A stretch of DNA of 64,000 nucleotides from Kocuria sp. (GTDB taxonomy: Bacteria; Actinomycetota; Actinomycetes; Actinomycetales; Micrococcaceae), in contig JAUNHG010000003.1 in the NCBI GenBank assembly GCA_030524035.1, forward strand, positions 124,001 to 188,000, given 5' to 3'. The translations under genes were made by a program, and so were the position numbers. Of the stretch, positions 58,829 through 64,000 are shown piece by piece. The notes under the pieces are model-generated. The model searched no databases and had not been told where the DNA came from. It worked only from the letters and a program-made list of their open reading frames with translations. The first letter of the stretch is position 1. Every line of letters starts with the position of its first letter.

Positions 58829-60052
58829 GTGAGCACCTACCCACGCACCCGAGTGATTGTGGTTTGCCCCACCGAGTATGGCGGCCAAATCGAACACGCT
58901 GCGGATACTGCCATGGCATTAGCGGCAGATCCGGCAGTTGAGCAGGTCGTACTGCTTTCCCGGCCCGGTGCCGCTGCTTACCTGGGACAGCCCCGGGTTG
59001 AGGGGCTAAGCATCGTGGAGACAGTACCGCCGCGACGCACCTCGGGCTTTGGTCCGCTGCGTCGTATAGTCCAAGTCGCGGATCTGGTCCGTGAGCATGC
59101 ACAAATCCGGGCATTGAGCCGCACCGGTGGACACCATCTGGTACTTGCCCTGGACTCCTCCAAATACCCATGGCCTCGACTATTAACCACTCAAAAATCT
59201 CAGCGGTTGGCCCTGTTCTTACACAACGTCAAACCCCACCACGATGAAGCATCAGCTTCCCTGCGGGAACAAGTGCTGCGATACCTAGAGCTGGGGGCCA
59301 CACGGGGTGTTGATCGGGTGATCGTGCACGGTGAGGACCAGAAGCGTACCGCCCGAGCCACGGTAACCGGCGATCTGGTGGCGGTCACACTACCCACCTC
59401 CACCCGGATCGATGAAGTGGCCACTGCACCGTCCGTGCCAGTGCAGGTAGCAGAAGATGACACACCCACCAAAAACCAGCAACCCACCGATGATGTGGAT
59501 CAGCTCATCCGTGAACCGTATGCACTGGTCCTCGGTGAATTGCGGGCAAATAAGGGCGTGGAATTAGCGATTGATGCCGCAGGAGACGCCGGTGTGCCTT
59601 TGCTGGTGGCGGGACGCCCCGAAAGCCCTGAACTGGGGCGTGACTTAAAGCAACGTGCGGCACGTGCAGGCAACGTGAAGATTCTGGATCGATTCCTGGA
59701 ACGCTCTGAATTCACACGTTTGTTGGAATCAGCCACCGTTGTGGTGTTGCCGTACACACACTTTGATGCCCAGTCCGGCATCCTGGCCAAAGCAGTCGCC
59801 GCGCAACTACCTATCGTGGCCTCCGATTTGCCGTCCCTCAAGGAACAAGCCGGTGAACATCAGCCTGCTGTATTCGCCAACGTGCATGACACACAAGCCT
59901 TTGCCTCAGCCTTACGCTCTGGTTTCGACGCCGCTGTGTCCGCTGGCAGGGGACGCCAGCTCCACAGTGAATCCGCTGCCCCCGATCACTCAGACTGGGA
60001 TTCCACCGTCCAGGCTATCCTCGGTACCCGACGCACCGGGCGGAGGCACTAA
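58829..60052 (+). CDS. GT4-family glycosyltransferase
   Basis: A 407-residue GT-B enzyme. The N-terminal half has VIVVCPTEYGGQIEHAADTA and a His-rich acceptor region (LFLHNVKPHHDEASASLREQ). The C-terminal half holds ALVLGELRANKGVELAIDAA and VVLPYTHFDAQSGILAKAVAAQLPIVASDLPSLKE, where the usual second Glu is replaced by a short Gln/Ser stretch (DAQSGIL). GTG 58829 follows AAGGAG by six bases; the preceding GTG at 58826 is too close. It precedes the polymerase gene by 3 bp. Confidence 0.85.
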   Translation: MSTYPRTRVIVVCPTEYGGQIEHAADTAMALAADPAVEQVVLLSRPGAAAYLGQPRVEGLSIVETVPPRRTSGFGPLRRIVQVADLVREHAQIRALSRTGGHHLVLALDSSKYPWPRLLTTQKSQRLALFLHNVKPHHDEASASLREQVLRYLELGATRGVDRVIVHGEDQKRTARATVTGDLVAVTLPTSTRIDEVATAPSVPVQVAEDDTPTKNQQPTDDVDQLIREPYALVLGELRANKGVELAIDAAGDAGVPLLVAGRPESPELGRDLKQRAARAGNVKILDRFLERSEFTRLLESATVVVLPYTHFDAQSGILAKAVAAQLPIVASDLPSLKEQAGEHQPAVFANVHDTQAFASALRSGFDAAVSAGRGRQLHSESAAPDHSDWDSTVQAILGTRRTGRRH

Positions 60053-60055
60053 ACC

Positions 60056-61567
60056 ATGTCCTCCTCATCCTCGGGGTCTTTCGGTCCGTCGAACACCTCA
60101 GAACCGCGCGTTCAACGCGGCCCTCAGTGGCTTAATGCACCACGCCACTCACAGCTGCCTGAAGGGCGTCAGTATCCGGAAACAGGGAACGGTTTTGACC
60201 GTGCCTTATCGGCTCTGTTGATCCTTCTTTCAGCTTTTCCGTATGCAGGAATTGCCCTGGGTGACAACACCAACATTCCGGTGTCTTCCATCGTGGCAGC
60301 CATCCTGGTGATCCGGTGTTACAAATACATTCCGCTGCTGGCGTTGGCTTTACTTTTCACAGCCATTCCGTTCTTTTCAGCTTTCATCCGCATGTTCTAC
60401 GACCCCACCCCGTTGCAGATCGTGCCTGTGATCACCTGGATTGCCGCGATTCTAGCTCTACCAGGGGCCGCAGCTGCCGTAATCTTCCTCCGGCGGCGCA
60501 CCATTCCGTGGTTATCGTGGGCACTCATCGGTTCCGCAGGTTACGCGGTCATCCAAAAGCACATCTTTATTGACTTGCTCAACATTGTGCCGTTCGCTCC
60601 TCTGTACGAACTGCCCGGCTATGCAAACCTCCTACCTTTTCAGGAAACGTTTCTGACCTACATTCGCAGGCCTTTTGGGTTCTTCCCGGAGACCTCGTTC
60701 ATGGTGGGTACTGTGACGCTTATGGCCATGGTGCTGATCGTTCTCATCCGGCACTACGGTATGACCCCCAGCCCACGGGACTGGATTGCTGTGGGCTTAG
60801 CTGTCTGGGCTACAGCGGTCAGCGGTTCTGGGTCAGCCGTGTTTGTGTTGGGTGCAGTGGCCATGGCCATGGTGCTGCCCGTTGCTATGCGTCGAGCATG
60901 GATCGCAGTTCTGGGGGTGCCCGCTGCCGCTGCCGGGGCATATCTGGTGGGCAGCAGTGTTTTGGAGGAACGGTCAAGTTCCTTCAACTGGTCCTGGGCT
61001 GATCGTGGTTCATCGATCCAGGCCGTTGCCAAACGCCTGTTAGAGGAACCCGGAATGTTCTGGGGCGGGCTGGGGCGTGGCCGCGTCAATGAAGAATTCA
61101 TGGCTGGCAACATGCCCACCCAAACTTTCACCTATTACAACCCCATCAAGGACATTTTCTCCGTAAGTGGCCGTATGGTGGCCGAAAACGGCATGCTGGT
61201 AGGTGGCCTAGGCTTCTTCTTGTTGGTCCTCATTTTGCTGCGCTCCGGCGGCAGAGTTCCCTTTTTCTACGGTGTCCTCCACGTGTTCGTCTGGGTAGTG
61301 ATCTCCGGCGGTACCATCACCTACGACAACGCGTTCTGGCTGTGGGGCGGTGCCGGTGTGAGCCTGGGATTGGGGCTCACACGCCACTGGCCTGACAAGC
61401 CCATTCCCGAGCGGCGTCGTATTCCCACTCTGGAACAAGTTGAAGCCACACTAGACCGAGAACTAGATCAGCTTGACGAGGAAAAACACACTGGAAAACT
61501 CGCAATGGCTGTTGCTGATCCATCCGGGTCCTCAACCACCCCACCATCCAAACACCAAAACCGCTAG
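60056..61567 (+). CDS. Polysaccharide polymerase-like membrane protein
   Basis: A 503-residue membrane protein with about 10-12 helices and a hydrophilic C-terminus (about 60 residues). The arrangement fits Wzy-type polymerases, although sequence signatures are weak. The RPFGFFPETSFMVG and LGRGRVNEEFMAG segments resemble the extracytoplasmic loops of O-antigen polymerases. Its ATG has GGAGG nine bases upstream. It lies between two GT4 genes in the plus-strand group. Polymerase is the best guess from topology and context. Confidence 0.75.
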   Translation: MSSSSSGSFGPSNTSEPRVQRGPQWLNAPRHSQLPEGRQYPETGNGFDRALSALLILLSAFPYAGIALGDNTNIPVSSIVAAILVIRCYKYIPLLALALLFTAIPFFSAFIRMFYDPTPLQIVPVITWIAAILALPGAAAAVIFLRRRTIPWLSWALIGSAGYAVIQKHIFIDLLNIVPFAPLYELPGYANLLPFQETFLTYIRRPFGFFPETSFMVGTVTLMAMVLIVLIRHYGMTPSPRDWIAVGLAVWATAVSGSGSAVFVLGAVAMAMVLPVAMRRAWIAVLGVPAAAAGAYLVGSSVLEERSSSFNWSWADRGSSIQAVAKRLLEEPGMFWGGLGRGRVNEEFMAGNMPTQTFTYYNPIKDIFSVSGRMVAENGMLVGGLGFFLLVLILLRSGGRVPFFYGVLHVFVWVVISGGTITYDNAFWLWGGAGVSLGLGLTRHWPDKPIPERRRIPTLEQVEATLDRELDQLDEEKHTGKLAMAVADPSGSSTTPPSKHQNR

Positions 61568-61574
61568 GAGCAGC

Positions 61575-62654
61575 ATGCGCATTCTGCACGTGGTCAACGA
61601 CGCCGACACAGGCGGTGCCCAGACACTCATCGAGGCACTGGCCCAGCGCCGTGGGCCGCAGGACGAGGTGCGCATCCTGGTGTTGTTAGGCCGTGGTGGG
61701 CTCAGCGACCGGTTAGAAGCCGCTGCGACCTCCGTGGACTACGTGGGTATGGGCCGTAAAGAAGTCATCCCGGCACGCGCAGCGGTACATTTGCTGCGGT
61801 TGGTGCAGCGCCACAAGATCGACGTGGTGCATTCACACCTTCATCAGTCTGATCTCGTCAATGCCATCACCCCGCACGGCCGTCCGCGTATTTCCACGCA
61901 GCACGCCAGCGAGGACGCATCGTCGTCATCCGTGGCTCGTGTGGCGTGGAAAGCGGCTGGGAAAATGGCTTTCCGCATGGACCAGATGGTGGCGTGTTCG
62001 CCGTCCGCACGCAACATCACCGCCGAATTTGGGTACACGTTCCCCGCCGACAAAATGCCCGTGATTTTTAACGGTACGACCGTCACCGAAGCGCCCGCCC
62101 CAAATCCCGGTGGACAGCAGCTATTGCACTTGGCACGATTTGCGCCGCCGAAAGATCACCGCAACCTATTAGAAGCAATGTCGCGGATCCATAGGCAACA
62201 CCCGCAAGCACGTTTGTTGTGCGCCGGCAACGGCGTAGATGAGTCCAACACCCAACTGACCGCGTGGCGGAAAGAGCTAGGCCTTGACGGTGTGGTGGAG
62301 TTTGCGGGCACTATCACGGACGTCCGGCAACGGTTACGGACGGCAACCGCCTTGATCTTTGCCAGTTATAACGAAGCCCTGCCTATGGCCGGGCTAGAAG
62401 CGATCAGTGAAGGGTTACCGGTGATCACCACCCGCGCCGGGGACACCGCCTTCATGACCGTCGATGAGCACTTGGCGGTTGCCCCCCGTGACCCTGAGGC
62501 ACTGGCTGCAGCCGTAGACTGGTTCCTCACCCGCACCCCGGAACAAGTTGACGCGCTGCGGCAGGCGTCGTGGGAACTATCGCACCGTGACTTCGACATC
62601 GACCGGGCCACCGAACGGTACATGGAGCTGTACCGGGACTTAGTGCATTCCTGA
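61575..62654 (+). CDS. GT4-family glycosyltransferase
   Basis: A 359-residue GT-B enzyme. MRILHVVNDADTGGAQTLIEALA is a classic start with the GG loop; DVVHSHLHQSDLVN lies in the acceptor domain; LLHLARFAPPKDHRNLLEAM binds the nucleotide sugar; and FASYNEALPMAGLEAISEGLPVI carries the Glu-x7-Glu motif. ATG 61575 follows AGGAG by four bases. It is the last gene of the plus-strand group and is followed by a strong hairpin. Confidence 0.9.
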   Translation: MRILHVVNDADTGGAQTLIEALAQRRGPQDEVRILVLLGRGGLSDRLEAAATSVDYVGMGRKEVIPARAAVHLLRLVQRHKIDVVHSHLHQSDLVNAITPHGRPRISTQHASEDASSSSVARVAWKAAGKMAFRMDQMVACSPSARNITAEFGYTFPADKMPVIFNGTTVTEAPAPNPGGQQLLHLARFAPPKDHRNLLEAMSRIHRQHPQARLLCAGNGVDESNTQLTAWRKELGLDGVVEFAGTITDVRQRLRTATALIFASYNEALPMAGLEAISEGLPVITTRAGDTAFMTVDEHLAVAPRDPEALAAAVDWFLTRTPEQVDALRQASWELSHRDFDIDRATERYMELYRDLVHS

Positions 62655-62677
62655 CACAACAGTGGCCGGTACACAGC

Positions 62678-62715
62678 ACGGGTGCCCCTGACCATGTACG
62701 GGCAGGGGCACCCGT
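62678..62715. terminator. Bidirectional terminator hairpin
   Basis: A 13-bp stem ACGGGTGCCCCTG (62678-62690) with CAGGGGCACCCGT (62703-62715) and a 12-nt loop, between the convergent glycosyltransferase and flippase genes. Confidence 0.85.
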
Positions 62716-62741
62716 TATTGCCCGCTAGTTAGTTTGTCCAG

Positions 62742-64000
62742 CTAGCTGCGGCCCGGTTGTTCGTCCGTATCGTGGGCTTGCGCCTCACGCTGGGCCACCA
62801 GAGCTTCCGAGTTCTCTTCACTCATTTCCGCCACCACGGCACCGTCAGCCCGAACCAGTTTGAGCATACGCAGGGCCATAACGGCCAGCCCTGCCGCAAC
62901 AATCAGAATGGTGGGCCAGGAAGGCAGCCAGTGAGCCACCAACAGCGCAATACCGCCGTACAGCACCGCTCCACCGGCCATGCCCGCCCACCGCACGACG
63001 TCACTGGAGCGGATGCCATAGGAAACATCCTTGTTGGCCAGGTACATCTGCACCCCAGCCATGAGGAAACTGGGGAGCACCGTCGCCAAAGCCACGATGG
63101 TGATGCTCTGTGTTGACGTCGCCAACCACACCGACGGAAGCGTGAGCACCAAGACGATCAGGCTGAGGATAGAAGCCCGCATGGCAGACCCACGAAGGTT
63201 CATCACTAAGTTGGCTGGCTGTGTAATGGCTTCTGCCATGATGCCGAAGGTCAACATAGCCAAACCCCACGCGGCGAACGCAAACTCATCGCCCATCCAT
63301 GCGGTCATCAGTTCGGTGGGAATGACCGCCAGCGCTGTGCCCATCAGCACACCGATACCAAACGTTAGTGTCAAGCAGTTTTTCAAGATCTGTGCTGCTT
63401 TATCTGCTGTAGCAATGCGCAGCGGATACCCGTATGGCAAGGCAATCCAGGACACCACCAGACGGCAGGATTGGTATACGCGCATCAAAGCACCAAAAGC
63501 CGTCGTGGCATGTAGTCCGAGGGTGGGGCCAACCAGAAACAACGGAAGCTGATAAATACCTAGCTGAGATAGCGCACCGATGGACATCACGGAAGAAATC
63601 TTGATCAGTGGTTTGCCATGATCGGCCCATAAACCAGGGGCAAAGACAGGCGCACCAAAACGACGAGCCACCGCGATCAAACAGACCAACGGAGGCAGCA
63701 TCAACGACAGACATTCAACAATCACAATGCCCAACAGGCCTGTATCAGTGACCACCACGATGCCGTACCCGGCAGCCCGCCCAAGAATGGCGATAACAGC
63801 AGCTTTGCGCTCAATATCAGGACGATTAAGACCCCACAGCACCGAGTTCATACCGCGTCCTGCCAGGGAAATAAACAGTGTCAGACCAGCCATTATGGTC
63901 ATGGGCCACAGGATTGAGCGGTCCTGCTCTGGGATCGTGACGGTTTGCAGGTATACCGGGAACAGGACGGTGTACACCACGGTCAGCACTACGGCCAGAA
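62742..64000 (-). CDS. Wzx-like polysaccharide flippase (partial, runs off right edge)
   Basis: At least 415 residues of a multi-helix MOP-superfamily flippase. The coding frame stays open past 63989 to the window end with hydrophobic codons, so the N-terminus is missing and any start seen here is internal. About 11 helices are visible, plus a polar C-terminal tail. The GMNSVLWGLNRPDIERKAA and QPANLVMNLRGSAMRAS segments are typical of Wzx/PST exporters. It is a second flippase in the locus, so two different lipid-linked units may be exported, or one of the proteins may not be the main flippase. Confidence 0.85.
   Translation of the reverse strand, partial: LAVVLTVVYTVLFPVYLQTVTIPEQDRSILWPMTIMAGLTLFISLAGRGMNSVLWGLNRPDIERKAAVIAILGRAAGYGIVVVTDTGLLGIVIVECLSLMLPPLVCLIAVARRFGAPVFAPGLWADHGKPLIKISSVMSIGALSQLGIYQLPLFLVGPTLGLHATTAFGALMRVYQSCRLVVSWIALPYGYPLRIATADKAAQILKNCLTLTFGIGVLMGTALAVIPTELMTAWMGDEFAFAAWGLAMLTFGIMAEAITQPANLVMNLRGSAMRASILSLIVLVLTLPSVWLATSTQSITIVALATVLPSFLMAGVQMYLANKDVSYGIRSSDVVRWAGMAGGAVLYGGIALLVAHWLPSWPTILIVAAGLAVMALRMLKLVRADGAVVAEMSEENSEALVAQREAQAHDTDEQPGRS

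Overview
The window is ordinary chromosomal DNA from a moderately GC-rich actinomycete. Evidence for this is the SAM-IV riboswitch before metX, an Rpf-type LysM cell-wall enzyme, the acyl-CoA carboxylase set accD5/accE/accA3 with birA and maf, a FabG4/HtdX/FadA2-like lipid cluster, and an LpdA-type quinone reductase. Gene content fits Micrococcales (Micrococcaceae-like) best. The genus is a guess and I name no species. I saw no rRNA, tRNA, CRISPR array, insertion sequence or prophage.

Layout. 1-8.1 kb: metX under a SAM-IV riboswitch, a CPBP-type membrane protein divergent from an oligopeptidase B, then gatC-gatA-gatB (transamidosome) on the minus strand. 8.2-12.4 kb: an unrecognised conserved-looking gene, an rpf/LysM gene with a long and elaborate upstream region, and ligA. 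12.4-19.3 kb: a lipid module (HtdX-like dehydratase, FabG4-like reductase, FadA2-like thiolase) divergent from a TetR regulator and an acyl-CoA oxidase-type flavoenzyme. 19.4-23.2 kb: birA, a PH-domain membrane protein, a class III adenylate cyclase and a PP2C phosphatase, closely packed on the minus strand. 23.3-34.4 kb: yciI-like gene, accD5-accE, a Tat-exported SLH-repeat protein, an aldehyde dehydrogenase/DUF779/alcohol dehydrogenase block, maf, accA3 and an MHS transporter. 34.5-45.7 kb: lpdA, a BCCT osmolyte transporter, purine nucleoside phosphorylase with a phosphosugar mutase, siroheme/tetrapyrrole genes (cbiX-like, cobA-hemD fusion) around a degenerate FabD-like protein, deoC and a small membrane protein. 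46.2-49.9 kb: mfd. 50.2-64 kb: an exopolysaccharide locus (GT4-GT26 fusion, two flippases, ligase/polymerase proteins, four more glycosyltransferases, two Wzz-like proteins) that runs off the right edge.

How the genes work together. BirA would biotinylate the BCCP domain of AccA3, which with AccD5 and AccE forms a propionyl/acetyl-CoA carboxylase feeding lipid synthesis. The FabG4/HtdX/FadA2/oxidase group handles acyl-CoA chains under a probable TetR repressor. The phosphorylase, mutase and DeoC together give nucleoside breakdown to central metabolites. CobA-HemD and CbiX give uroporphyrinogen III to siroheme steps.

The strongest unexplained signals are: (1) four 11-bp-phased (G/A)T(A/C)ACA repeats upstream of the rpf gene, resembling MtrA response-regulator boxes, followed by a roughly 380-nt structured leader I cannot assign; (2) a FabD homologue with its nucleophile serine replaced by glutamine, between tetrapyrrole genes; (3) a row of non-terminator-like hairpins between a small membrane gene and mfd; (4) a GT4-GT26 glycosyltransferase fusion. 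Start sites below were often moved inward from the longest reading frame to a codon with a better Shine-Dalgarno (SD).
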